A stretch of 64,000 nt of DNA from NCBI GenBank assembly GCA_900548005.1, contig URIZ01000002.1:124001-188000 (forward strand), given 5' to 3'. The translations under genes and the position numbers were made by a program. Position 1 is the stretch's first letter, and every line of letters starts with the position of its first letter. The notes below the pieces were generated by a model, which worked only from the letters and a program-made list of their open reading frames with translations, had not been told where the DNA came from and did not search any database. Source of the stretch: an uncultured Eubacteriales bacterium (GTDB lineage: Bacteria; Bacillota; Clostridia; Christensenellales; CAG-917). Of the stretch, positions 7,315 to 16,299 are shown piece by piece.

Positions 7315-9363
7315 ATGTTCGATCAAAAAAGTCTAAACACACTCGAATATCCAAAGATCTTGGAACGCTTGTCGCAGTTTTGCCAATCGCAAGGCGGAAA
7401 GGTGAAGGCGAGATCTCTCGTGCCGTTTGAAACCATGTCCGAGGCGCAAGACGCGCTTGACGAAACGTCCGAAGCGGACAGAGTCTTGTTTGAATACTCG
7501 ATTTCGCCCAACTTCGCGGTGGACGATTTGTCGGAGATACTCATAAAAGCGCAAAAAGGATCGGTGCTTTCTATCCCCGAGATTATGAAGGTGGGCAGGT
7601 CTTTGCGTTGTGCAAAACGGCTCAGAAAGTCGATAAGCGAAGTGAAAGATTGCCCGATTCTTCTCGATATGGCATCTCGCCTTTTTGAAAACGAGCCTTT
7701 GGAAGAGAATATTTTCGCATCGTTTTTAAGCGAAACGGAAGTTTGCGACAACGCAACCAACGAGCTTAGACAAATTCGTATTCGCATCCGCAAGCTCAAC
7801 GACAACGTGCGCACCAAGTTGCAGCTTTTCATCACTTCGCCGCAATATTCCAAGTATTTGCAAGACAGCATCATCACAATGCGTGGCGACAGGTATGTCA
7901 TTCCCGTAAAAAGCGACTGCAAAGGCACGATTCCCGGGCTTGTGCACGATCAATCCGCATCGGGATCAACGCTTTTTGTCGAGCCTATGCAAATTGTGGA
8001 GCTCAACAACGAACTCAAAGTTGAGCTTGTCAACGAGCAGATGGAAATCGAGCGCATATTGCGCAATTTTTCGGAAACCATCAGGGGATGCGCGGAAAAT
8101 ATCACGTGGTCGTACGAGATCATCGTGGATATGGATATGATATTTGCAAAAGCGCAACTTGCGCGCGAATATAAGGCTATACGCCCGACATTGAACAGGG
8201 ACGGCGCAATTGTTATCAGAGCAGGCAGACATCCGCTTATCGATCAGCACAAAGTCGTGCCGGTGTCGCTATCCTTGCAAAAGGACGAGAAATTGTTTCT
8301 CATCACAGGTCCGAACACGGGCGGAAAAACCGTCACTCTCAAACTTGTGGGCTTGTTCACACTCATGGCTATGAGTGGTCTATACGTGCCCGCAAAACAG
8401 GCGGATTTGTCCATATTTGACGGCGTATATAGCGATATAGGCGACGAGCAGAGCATAGAGCAAAGCCTGTCCACGTTCTCATCGCACATTCGCAACACCA
8501 TATCCATACTTGCAAAGATCACCGACAAGTCGCTCGTGTTGTTTGACGAGCTCGGCGCAGGCACGGATCCCGGCGAAGGCGCGGCTCTTGCGGTGAGCAT
8601 AGCCGAGCATCTCATCAAGGTCGGCTGCAAATCTTTTGTCACGTCGCACTTCAACGACTTGAAAGAGTTTGCACTTGTCACACCCGGCGTTGTTGCCGCG
8701 TCTATGGAGTTCAATGCCGAGACGTTTTGCCCAACGTACAAACTCGTTATGGGTGCGATCGGCTCGTCCAACGCTTTGGCTATTGCAAAAAAGCTCGGTT
8801 TGTCGGATGAGATCATCACCAATGCGAAGAGCAAAATCTCGCTTGAAAAACGCCAATTCGACAGCGTATTGACCGCTGCGGAGCAAACTCGCATGAAGGC
8901 GGCAGAGCTTGTCAGCGAAGCGTCAATCGACAGAGAAAATGCCGCAAAAGCCTTGAAAGACGCCGAGATAGAGAAGAAACGTATCGCCGAAAAGCGCGAA
9001 AAACTTGACGAGAATATCCGCAAAGAAACAAAACGACTCATCGAAAACAGCGTGGAAGAGGCAAACGATTATCTTGACCAAATCAAAGAGATTTTGTCCA
9101 AGCCGCAAGTGGAAGACAAAGACTTGTTTGAGGCAAGAAAGCTCAAAAAGAAACTTGAAAATCTTCAAGCTGAATATGAACAAGAAGCGGTGGTGGAAGA
9201 TATAAAGGACGATTCACCCCTTCATATCGGTGACAACGTTTTTGTCAAATCTTTGCAAAAGAAAGGCAAGCTCGTTGCCATAAACAAGCGCGGCGAAGCG
9301 GAAATCTCGTTTGGAAAACTCACAACCAAGGTCAAAAAAGACGACTACTACAAGGTGAAATAA
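7315..9363 (+). CDS. mutS2: MutS2-family ATPase lacking the Smr domain
   Basis: MutS2 binds branched or collided-ribosome substrates as a dimer. The N-terminus LNTLEYPKILERLSQFCQS is typical. The core has Walker A GPNTGGKT near residue 330, the Walker B region LVLFDELGAGTDPGEG, the signature helix ST-x-SSH, then a coiled coil (about 510-620) and the KOW-like segment HIGDNVFVKSLQKKGKL. The protein then stops at 682 residues. Family members usually run to about 780 with a C-terminal Smr nuclease domain, which is missing here. No Smr-like sequence follows; the next gene overlaps the stop (TAATG). The best ribosome-site match (AAAGGGGAAAG) is about 28 nt from the ATG, unusually far, and no other in-frame start exists. 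Confidence 0.92.
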   Translation: MFDQKSLNTLEYPKILERLSQFCQSQGGKVKARSLVPFETMSEAQDALDETSEADRVLFEYSISPNFAVDDLSEILIKAQKGSVLSIPEIMKVGRSLRCAKRLRKSISEVKDCPILLDMASRLFENEPLEENIFASFLSETEVCDNATNELRQIRIRIRKLNDNVRTKLQLFITSPQYSKYLQDSIITMRGDRYVIPVKSDCKGTIPGLVHDQSASGSTLFVEPMQIVELNNELKVELVNEQMEIERILRNFSETIRGCAENITWSYEIIVDMDMIFAKAQLAREYKAIRPTLNRDGAIVIRAGRHPLIDQHKVVPVSLSLQKDEKLFLITGPNTGGKTVTLKLVGLFTLMAMSGLYVPAKQADLSIFDGVYSDIGDEQSIEQSLSTFSSHIRNTISILAKITDKSLVLFDELGAGTDPGEGAALAVSIAEHLIKVGCKSFVTSHFNDLKEFALVTPGVVAASMEFNAETFCPTYKLVMGAIGSSNALAIAKKLGLSDEIITNAKSKISLEKRQFDSVLTAAEQTRMKAAELVSEASIDRENAAKALKDAEIEKKRIAEKREKLDENIRKETKRLIENSVEEANDYLDQIKEILSKPQVEDKDLFEARKLKKKLENLQAEYEQEAVVEDIKDDSPLHIGDNVFVKSLQKKGKLVAINKRGEAEISFGKLTTKVKKDDYYKVK

Positions 9364-9857
9364 TGGTGCAACAATACTCGTGTTCGGTGGATGCCGAAGT
9401 CAAGAAAAGCAAGAAAGCACTGCAATGGGCAGGCATATTTGCCATTCTGTTTTCGCTGGGATTTGTCATTTTCAGCATATTTTTCAGCTGGTATTTTATG
9501 ATTGCGTTTGCGTTTTTCTTTGTGGGCGGCATAGTCAACATCCATTTTTACAACAACGTGAAAAAGGAATATTTGTACGAGCTGTCCGAGACTAGACTGA
9601 CGATTGTCGGCAAAGACGTTGTCAATCGCCAAAAAAGGCTTGCAACCGTGCTGCTGAAAGACGTGACCGAGTTCAAAATATTGTCAGACACAAGCGACAA
9701 TCTTGACGGCTTGTTTTGCTCCAATGCGTATGACGCAGGGGTGTATTCGCTCTCTTTCAATTCCGAAAGCGGTGTAAAAACCTTTGCGTTTATGCCCGAT
9801 GACTACATGATTGCGTTGCTAAACGAAGAGTTTTGTGGCAAACCGATCAAACGTTAA
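9363..9857 (+). CDS. Small membrane protein of unknown function
   Basis: 164 residues. Two adjacent transmembrane helices (about 20-65: ALQWAGIFAILFSLGFVIF, then a Phe-rich second helix) are followed by a soluble beta-rich domain of about 95 residues with alternating hydrophobic positions (YLYELSETRLTIVGKDVVN..). This recalls membrane-attached PH-like/YcxB-type domains, but I cannot assign a family. Translationally coupled to mutS2 by a TAATG overlap, so it is part of the same transcript. No terminator is visible downstream. Confidence 0.75.
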   Translation: MVQQYSCSVDAEVKKSKKALQWAGIFAILFSLGFVIFSIFFSWYFMIAFAFFFVGGIVNIHFYNNVKKEYLYELSETRLTIVGKDVVNRQKRLATVLLKDVTEFKILSDTSDNLDGLFCSNAYDAGVYSLSFNSESGVKTFAFMPDDYMIALLNEEFCGKPIKR

Positions 9858-9962
9858 CGGCGTATTTCTATACATCAATGCAAAAGAATACAATCGAACA
9901 ACAACAGTAAAAACTATCGGTTGAAAGCATAAAAGATATAAATCATATATCGAAAATCATAA

Positions 9963-9978
9963 TATATCATACGATATA
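9963..9978 (+). repeat. TATATC-N4-GATATA dyad upstream of cysteine desulfurase
   Basis: TATATC-ATAC-GATATA followed by AAAACG, ending 25 nt before the ATG at 10004. A CACT-ATA-AGTC sequence (9992-10002) lies 13 nt downstream, similar to the second dyad seen near polC. A further GATATA-AATCA-TATATC inverse arrangement is just upstream (about 9935-9951). Confidence 0.65.
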
Positions 9979-10003
9979 AAACGAATATATCCACTATAAG
10001 TCC

Positions 10004-11149
10004 ATGAACAAGCTATATTATCTTGACAATGCGGCAACAACGAGAATATATCCCGAAGTTGCGGATCTTATCGCAAAAGAGAGCAAAAACGATTTTTTCA
10101 ATCCGTCGGCGTTGTACAAACCATCCGTTGCGTTGTCCGTAAAAATTAAAAATGCGAGAGAAAGCATCAAAGCGGCGTTGCACGCAGGTGACGGAGAGTT
10201 GTATTTCACATCCGGCGGAAGCGAAGGCGACAACACCGCGCTTTTTTGCACGAGAAAATCAAAGGGCAGTCGCGTGATCGTGGGACTTGGCGAACATGAC
10301 GCAATCATAAGCGGCGCGGCGCAATTGTCCGCGCAAGGATATGACGTTGTCTACGCGCCCATAAATCAGGACGGGAGTGTCAACGTTGACGAGTTCAAAA
10401 ATTTGCTCACGCCAAACGTATCGCTTGTGTCTATAATGCACGTAAGCAACGAAACGGGCGCGATAAACGATATTGCAAGGCTTTGCAAGCTCACAAAAAA
10501 GGTCGCTCCAAATGCGATATTCCACAGTGACGGCGTGCAAGCGTTTGGCAAAATCAAGGTGAATTTGCGTGCTTTGGGCGTTGATTTGTACACGATCTCA
10601 GCGCACAAAATACACGGTCCGAAAGGCATCGGCGCACTATACGTCAAGAAAGGCACGCCGATAAAACCGCTCATCTACGGTGGCGGACAGGAAAAAGGTT
10701 TCCGTTCAGGCACGGAAAATGCGCCGAGCATACTCGGCTTTGCAAAAGCGGTTGAGATTTGCATGAAAAACTTTGACGGCGATTTTGCAAAGAAATCCGC
10801 TTTCAAAGCTATGCTCAAAGACAAATTGACGGCCGAGATCCAAGACGTTGCTCTCATATCGGGCGATGAAAACTTTGCGCCCAACATCTTGACGGTCGCA
10901 TTCAAGGACGTAAGGGGCGAAGTGCTCCTTCACGACATCGAAGACGACGGCATACTTGTAGGCATAGGCTCGGCATGCTCATCGCACCACGAGTCGAGAT
11001 TCAAGTCGCTTTTGGGACTTGACGAGAGCCACAAAGACGGCATAATCCGATTCAGCATATCCTATGAAAACGATAAAAGCGATATCGACTTCATAGTCCA
11101 AACAATCAAATCAAGCCTTCAAAAACTGACAAACTACAAGCGTATATAA
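10004..11149 (+). CDS. Cysteine desulfurase (NifS/IscS-like), ThiI partner
   Basis: PLP enzyme that takes sulfur from cysteine and passes it as a persulfide. 381 residues. LYYLDNAATTR is the family start. The PLP lysine is in SAHKIHGPKGIGALYV, and RSGTEN and the catalytic cysteine in IGSACSSHHES are present. thiI begins 43 nt downstream. In Bacillus subtilis the NifZ-ThiI pair makes 4-thiouridine in tRNA, and this order suggests the same job rather than general Fe-S assembly. No Shine-Dalgarno-like sequence precedes the ATG; the dyad repeat occupies the upstream region. Confidence 0.92.
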   Translation: MNKLYYLDNAATTRIYPEVADLIAKESKNDFFNPSALYKPSVALSVKIKNARESIKAALHAGDGELYFTSGGSEGDNTALFCTRKSKGSRVIVGLGEHDAIISGAAQLSAQGYDVVYAPINQDGSVNVDEFKNLLTPNVSLVSIMHVSNETGAINDIARLCKLTKKVAPNAIFHSDGVQAFGKIKVNLRALGVDLYTISAHKIHGPKGIGALYVKKGTPIKPLIYGGGQEKGFRSGTENAPSILGFAKAVEICMKNFDGDFAKKSAFKAMLKDKLTAEIQDVALISGDENFAPNILTVAFKDVRGEVLLHDIEDDGILVGIGSACSSHHESRFKSLLGLDESHKDGIIRFSISYENDKSDIDFIVQTIKSSLQKLTNYKRI

Positions 11150-11192
11150 TAGCGCATAAACAATCAAAATAAGCAAAACAAAAGGATAGATA

Positions 11193-12371
11193 ATGGAAAA
11201 AGTCATCATCATCAGATACGGAGAGATCTTTCTCAAAGGCAAAAACAGAGATTACTTCGAGAGCCTTCTCATCAAGAATATCAAGCACGCGCTCGGCGAT
11301 TTGCGATATGAATTCAAGCGTTCGCAAGGCAGGTATTTTGTTGAAAACTACGACATAGACGACGAAGACGAGATTGTCGACAGACTCAAAAAGGTGTTTG
11401 GCATATACTCGCTCTCGGTTGCGTACAAAGTGCAAACCAAAGCGGACGAAGATTTTTGCGACATCAAAGAGAGCTTGAAAGAGCTTGCAGTTCGCGCCGA
11501 AGAAGATTGCAATCTCAAAGACGCAAAATTCAGAGTGACTGTCAAACGCGCGGACAAGAGAATCCCCAAAGCGTCATACCAAATCGCAGGAGAGCTTGGC
11601 GGAGTCGTGCTCAAATACACGCATTTCAAGGTTGATTTGACGCATTTTGATTATGATTTTTCCGTGGATATTCGCGAAAGTGGCTATTCATACGTCTTCC
11701 TTGACGTGATCATGGGCGCAGGCGGACTTCCCGTTGGTTGTTCAAGCAAAGGCATGTTGCTCCTTTCGGGCGGCATCGACTCGCCGGTTGCGGCATATAT
11801 GATGGCAAAACGCGGCATGAAACTTTGCGCAATCCATTTTTGCTCGCCGCCGTACACGAGCGAACGCGCAAAAGAAAAAGTCATCGAACTTCGCGACATA
11901 GTGGAAAAATACGCCACGGACATCAAGCTGTACGTCGTGCCGTTCACAGAGATACAAATGGAGATACACAAACTTTGCCCCGCAGAGTTTATGATCACCA
12001 TTATGCGCAGATTTATGATGCGAATCGCAACGATTGTCGCTCACAACACCGAGTGCAAAGCAATCATTACGGGCGAAAGTCTTGGTCAAGTCGCATCGCA
12101 AACCGTTGAGAGCATGACTTCCACCGAAGATTGCGCAGGACTTCCGATATTCAGACCGCTCGTTGCGTTCGACAAAGAAGAAACAATGAATCTTGCCCGC
12201 AAAATCGGCACGTATGAAACGTCAATCGAGCCGTTTGAAGATTGCTGCACGGTTTTCTTGCCAAAAAATCCGTCCATTCATCCGAAACTCGACAAAGTCA
12301 GAGAAGCGGAAAAAGCAATGGATATCGACGCTCTCGTGCAACGCGCGATTGACGGCATCGAGATAGTTTGA
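11193..12371 (+). CDS. thiI: tRNA 4-thiouridine synthase ThiI
   Basis: Adenylates and thiolates U8 of tRNA. 392 residues with the N-terminal ferredoxin-like and THUMP domains (about 1-165), then the PP-loop ATPase with LLLSGGIDSPVA near residue 190, and the conserved CxxC-containing EDCCTVFLPKNPS near the end. There is no C-terminal rhodanese domain, as in Bacillota ThiI, so sulfur must come from the adjacent desulfurase. The ribosome site AAAGGATAGATA precedes the ATG. The gene ends in a shared terminator with the convergent penicillin-binding protein gene. Confidence 0.96.
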   Translation: MEKVIIIRYGEIFLKGKNRDYFESLLIKNIKHALGDLRYEFKRSQGRYFVENYDIDDEDEIVDRLKKVFGIYSLSVAYKVQTKADEDFCDIKESLKELAVRAEEDCNLKDAKFRVTVKRADKRIPKASYQIAGELGGVVLKYTHFKVDLTHFDYDFSVDIRESGYSYVFLDVIMGAGGLPVGCSSKGMLLLSGGIDSPVAAYMMAKRGMKLCAIHFCSPPYTSERAKEKVIELRDIVEKYATDIKLYVVPFTEIQMEIHKLCPAEFMITIMRRFMMRIATIVAHNTECKAIITGESLGQVASQTVESMTSTEDCAGLPIFRPLVAFDKEETMNLARKIGTYETSIEPFEDCCTVFLPKNPSIHPKLDKVREAEKAMDIDALVQRAIDGIEIV

Positions 12372-12432
12372 CGTTTCGATAATATCGTTTGATGTCTGAT
12401 AACCAAACAAGGTTTGATAACTTCAAATAAAA

Positions 12433-12503
12433 GAATTTTTCTTCAAGAAAAAAAGAATTTATCTTCAACCAAATACTGATTTTATATAATAATTTATCTT
12501 CAA
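12433..12503. repeat. Three short direct repeats
   Basis: GAATTTTTCTTCAA (12433-12446), GAATTTATCTTCAA (12455-12468) and TAATTTATCTTCAA (12490-12503), spaced 22 and 35 bp, in the AT-rich gap between thiI and the convergent gene. Confidence 0.6.
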
Positions 12504-12526
12504 AAGCCCGCAAACAGCGGGCTTTT
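12502..12526. terminator. Bidirectional terminator between thiI and pbp
   Basis: AAAAGCCCGC (12502-12511), loop AAACA, GCGGGCTTTT (12517-12526). It serves both convergent genes. Confidence 0.92.
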
Positions 12527-12565
12527 GATGTCGTATAATTGATTTTTTTGCTTTCATTTGAAAAA

Positions 12566-14827
12566 CTATTGCCAAAAATCACTTTGAATAGGATATATGG
12601 TTTTTTCAACTTGCGCACTTGCCGATTGATTGCATTTTATCGTGCATTGCACCTTGTATACGCAAGGAGCGGGAAAGAGTAGAGTGTCGACAAATCGCAT
12701 TTCATCGCCGTTGCCGTCAATCGTCAAAACGAGCGTTTCAGTGCCGAATTGCGTGCGATACAACTTGTATTCGTATATAGGTTCGGTTTTTAAGACGATT
12801 TCCACCTTGCCGCCCGTGACGTTGACGTCAAAATCGAACGAGTCGATTTTGTCAAATTCGCTTGAAACACAAGGAAGATTATTTTTGTCAAAAACACTTG
12901 TTTTTCGATATTCTATTGGGGTATTTGGGCTTGCAAGCATAACTTGTTTGTTCTTTTGAGTGGCATAAGTGTCAATATCGCATTTGCCAACGTCGTCACT
13001 ATATTTAAAGTTTTGAGAGAGTGTGTGCAGTTTTTCGATCTCTTTCCACACGGCAAGACACTGTTTTGTGGGCAAGCCACCGCCTTTTTCACTCATGCCT
13101 TTTGACGAGCCGTGCCAAACAACGACCGTATATTCTTGATTGTAGCTTGCGCACCACGCGTCGCTGTTGTTGCCGTCGGCTCTTTGAGCCGTTCCCGTCT
13201 TGGCGGCAACTTGAAAAGGGAGCGCAGATAAAGTCTTTGCCGTGCCATCGGCGGCAGTATTTTTGAGCGCATAAGTCATTATATCGGCGGTTGACTTGCG
13301 CAAGACAGGATGGGACGTGTCATCGTTGACATAAATCTTTCTATCATTGGCGGATATAAACTTTATCAAGCCGTCATCGTATTTTTTGCCGCCGCAAGCA
13401 AACACGGAGTATGCTTTTGCAATATCGACAGGGGAGACTCCGTTTGCGGTTGCGCCGAGTGCAAGAGTCATATTTTTATCAGAGTATTCTATATTTATTC
13501 CAAAATTGGAAATGTATTGCGCACTTTTGTCCAATCCAACGTATGATAAGGTCTTCAAAGCCACACTGTTCATAGACTTTTTGATGCCTTCTTCAACGGT
13601 TGTTTCGCCATAGTATTTGTTGTTGAAGTTGCGTGGCGAATACCCAGAAAAATCCACTTTTTCATCGACAACGGGTGTTGCGAGCGTCAAAAGATTTTCG
13701 TTGATTGCGGGCGCGTACACGGCAAGCGGTTTTAGCACAGAGCCTGCTTGCGCGCGTATTTCATAGGGCAAAGAAGAATATCCTGCGACAATCTCGTGCG
13801 ATAAGTTGTCAATGACAACGATTGCAACGTCAACGTCATCGCTTTGTCTGAAAATCCCGTCACGAGCAACGTTTGCAACGGCGTTTTGCAATTCAACGTC
13901 AAGATTGGTGTAGATCTTGTATCCCGAATTGTTGAGTTGATATTGGGTGATATTGAGCTTTTTGCACGCTTCAAGACTTGCTTTCTTGACGTATGCGGAC
14001 AAAAAATTTCTGTTTTTTCTCGTCACGTCCGTGCAAATAGGCTCGTTTTGCGCCTTTTTGCACACATCTGCTGTCAAATATCCTTCTTTTTGCATGACGG
14101 ACAGCACAAGATCTCGTCTTTTTGTACATTCGGGTAGATTTTCAATCGGCGAATATTTCTTCGGATTTTTCACGATGCCTGCAAGCGTTGCGCATTCCGA
14201 CAGTGACAAATCTGCAACTTCCTTTGAAAAATACAGTTTGCTCGCGTCTTTCACGCCGTATGCGCCGTGTCCGAAATATATCACGGACAAATACATAGCA
14301 AGGATCTCGTCTTTTGAGTATCGTTTTTCCGCTTTCTTTGAGATTGCAATCTCGTTGAGCTTGCGTTTTAGCGTCTTTTGTTGGGTTAGATGCGTGTTTT
14401 TGACAAGTTGTTGCGTGATCGTGGACGCGCCTTCTTTGAGTGATTTGGATTTTGCATTGCTTAGCATTGCGCCAACCATTCTCACAGGATCGTAGCCTTT
14501 GTGAGAATAAAACCGCTTGTCTTCAAGTGCAACGAACGCATTTTTTAAGTTGTCGGGGATTTCGGCAGGGGGCAAATAATTGTCGCCGGCAACGTCGATT
14601 TTCTCGCCGCGAGAGTCAAAGAATGTGGGCAGTGCGCTTTGCGTTGGCATAAGAGTTTCGTCAAGTTTTGCGCCGCTTGCCCAAATCTCGAACGCAGTTA
14701 TGCCGATTGCTACCGAAAAGACGGGAACAAGCACGAGAGAAATAAGACACGCAAGCACAATCTTCTTGCGTTTTGTCTTCTTTTGGGACGGAGCGGATAC
14801 ATTTTTTGTGTTTTGAGGCTTTTTCAT
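12566..14827 (-). CDS. Class A penicillin-binding protein (transglycosylase/transpeptidase)
   Basis: Bifunctional peptidoglycan synthase, 753 residues. A Lys-rich cytoplasmic tail and one N-terminal membrane anchor (VLACLISLVLVPVFSVAIG, about 29-47) come first. The GT51 domain follows, with EDKRFYSHKGYDPVRMVGA and GASTITQQLVKN. Then the transpeptidase domain has SxxK in AGSVLKPLAV, SxN in KKSMNSVAL, and KTGTAQ. The C-terminal 100 or so residues look like an extracellular fibronectin-like beta domain with no assigned role. It is transcribed divergently from miaB; a weak TTTGG lies before the ATG. Confidence 0.93.
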   Translation of the reverse strand: MKKPQNTKNVSAPSQKKTKRKKIVLACLISLVLVPVFSVAIGITAFEIWASGAKLDETLMPTQSALPTFFDSRGEKIDVAGDNYLPPAEIPDNLKNAFVALEDKRFYSHKGYDPVRMVGAMLSNAKSKSLKEGASTITQQLVKNTHLTQQKTLKRKLNEIAISKKAEKRYSKDEILAMYLSVIYFGHGAYGVKDASKLYFSKEVADLSLSECATLAGIVKNPKKYSPIENLPECTKRRDLVLSVMQKEGYLTADVCKKAQNEPICTDVTRKNRNFLSAYVKKASLEACKKLNITQYQLNNSGYKIYTNLDVELQNAVANVARDGIFRQSDDVDVAIVVIDNLSHEIVAGYSSLPYEIRAQAGSVLKPLAVYAPAINENLLTLATPVVDEKVDFSGYSPRNFNNKYYGETTVEEGIKKSMNSVALKTLSYVGLDKSAQYISNFGINIEYSDKNMTLALGATANGVSPVDIAKAYSVFACGGKKYDDGLIKFISANDRKIYVNDDTSHPVLRKSTADIMTYALKNTAADGTAKTLSALPFQVAAKTGTAQRADGNNSDAWCASYNQEYTVVVWHGSSKGMSEKGGGLPTKQCLAVWKEIEKLHTLSQNFKYSDDVGKCDIDTYATQKNKQVMLASPNTPIEYRKTSVFDKNNLPCVSSEFDKIDSFDFDVNVTGGKVEIVLKTEPIYEYKLYRTQFGTETLVLTIDGNGDEMRFVDTLLFPAPCVYKVQCTIKCNQSASAQVEKTIYPIQSDFWQ

Positions 14828-14838
14828 CCAAATTATTA

Positions 14839-14867
14839 TTGTTTTATCCGCAATTTTTATGTATAAT
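14839..14867 (+). promoter_or_regulatory. miaB-mutS promoter
   Basis: TTGTTT (14839-14844), 17-bp spacer, TATAAT (14862-14867). It lies in the divergent gap with the penicillin-binding protein gene. The leader of about 70 nt contains an alternating purine-pyrimidine stretch (GCATGCGCGCATACACG). Confidence 0.7.
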
Positions 14868-14947
14868 AGTTATTCAAGGATATAACTGCGCACGCTCGCA
14901 TGCGCGCATACACGATAAATCGAATTTTATTTGCAAAAGGAAAAAAT

Positions 14948-16297
14948 ATGTTCTATAAAATCAACACTTACGGCTGTCAAATGAACGTTCACGAAAGCGA
15001 AAAAATCGCCGGTATACTCGAAAAAATGGGCTATACCGACTGTCCCGAAGGGGAAAACGCGGACGTAATCGTGTTCAACACTTGCTGCATCCGCGACACT
15101 GCAGAACGCCGCGCGCTCGGCAACATCGGCGTGACAAAAGCGGAGAAAAAACGCAATCCCGATCTTATACTCGCAGTTGTCGGTTGCATGCCGCAGCAAG
15201 ACGGAGTTGCAGACAGCATAAAGGAAAAATATCCGTACGTTGACATCGTTCTGGGCACGAGAAACATCGCCGAGCTTGAGGCCGAGATCGCCAAAGTGAA
15301 GCAATCCCGCGCAAAAATCAAAAAGCGCGGCGACAAAAAATACCGCTGTTTTGACGTTGTTCAACCCGAAAACTATCTCGAAATCGATGAAAATACGCCG
15401 CAAATCCGCACGAGTTTTCCAAACGCATGGATAAACATCATCTACGGTTGCAACAATTTTTGCACCTATTGCATAGTGCCCTACGTGCGTGGTAGAGAAG
15501 TGTCAAGGGATATGCAAAGCGTGCTTGACGAAGTGAAAGATTGCGTTGAAAAAGGCTACAAAGAGATCACTTTGCTTGGTCAGAACGTCAATTCTTACGG
15601 CAATGACGTTGACGATGACAACGTCAATTTTGCGTCCTTGCTGCGTGCAATCGACAAGATAGAAGGCAAGTTCCGCGTGAGATTTATGACATCGCATCCA
15701 AAGGATTTGAGCGATGACATCATCGACGCCATGGCAAAGTCGGACAAGATTTGCTGCAATCTGCACTTGCCGGTGCAAGCAGGCTCGGACAAGGTGCTGC
15801 AAAACATGAATCGCCGCTACGACAGGGCAAAATATCTCTCTGTCATCGACAAACTGCGCGCCGCTATGCCCGACATCGGCATCACGACGGACATTATGGT
15901 AGGATTCCCGACGGAAACAGAAGAAGACTTCCAAGACACGCTCGATTTGGTGGAAAAAGTGCGCTATTCCAACGCATTTACCTTCATATATTCGCCAAGA
16001 AAAGGTACGCCGGCGGCAAAAATGACGCAAATTCCGTACTCTGTCAAGCAAGACAGAATCGCGCGCCTTATCAAGCTGCAAAACAAAATCACCAAGGAAA
16101 TTTCCGATACCTACATCGGCAACGTGTACGAAGTGCTGTGCGAAGACGTTGCGCCAAAACACGACGGTATGGTGTGCGGAAGGACTCAAAGCGGCAGACT
16201 TGTCACCTTTGACGGCACGAAAGAAGACATCGGCAAATTCTTCAACGTGCGCATTGACGTGTCAAGATCGGCATCGCTTTTCGGGCATAAGGAGTGA
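14948..16297 (+). CDS. miaB: tRNA-2-methylthio-N6-dimethylallyladenosine synthase
   Basis: Radical-SAM methylthiotransferase acting on i6A37 of tRNA, the product of MiaA encoded downstream. 449 residues from the ATG at 14948, chosen because AAAGGAAAAAAT precedes it and the family start FYKINTYGCQMNVHESE follows. Three N-terminal cluster cysteines (C in TYGCQMN, NTCCIRD, VVGCMPQ), the radical-SAM CNNFCTYC motif (about 160-170), and a C-terminal TRAM domain (about 375-440) are present. The upstream in-frame ATG at 14900 would add 16 poorly conserved residues and is not favoured. Confidence 0.96.
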   Translation: MFYKINTYGCQMNVHESEKIAGILEKMGYTDCPEGENADVIVFNTCCIRDTAERRALGNIGVTKAEKKRNPDLILAVVGCMPQQDGVADSIKEKYPYVDIVLGTRNIAELEAEIAKVKQSRAKIKKRGDKKYRCFDVVQPENYLEIDENTPQIRTSFPNAWINIIYGCNNFCTYCIVPYVRGREVSRDMQSVLDEVKDCVEKGYKEITLLGQNVNSYGNDVDDDNVNFASLLRAIDKIEGKFRVRFMTSHPKDLSDDIIDAMAKSDKICCNLHLPVQAGSDKVLQNMNRRYDRAKYLSVIDKLRAAMPDIGITTDIMVGFPTETEEDFQDTLDLVEKVRYSNAFTFIYSPRKGTPAAKMTQIPYSVKQDRIARLIKLQNKITKEISDTYIGNVYEVLCEDVAPKHDGMVCGRTQSGRLVTFDGTKEDIGKFFNVRIDVSRSASLFGHKE

Positions 16298-16299
16298 AA

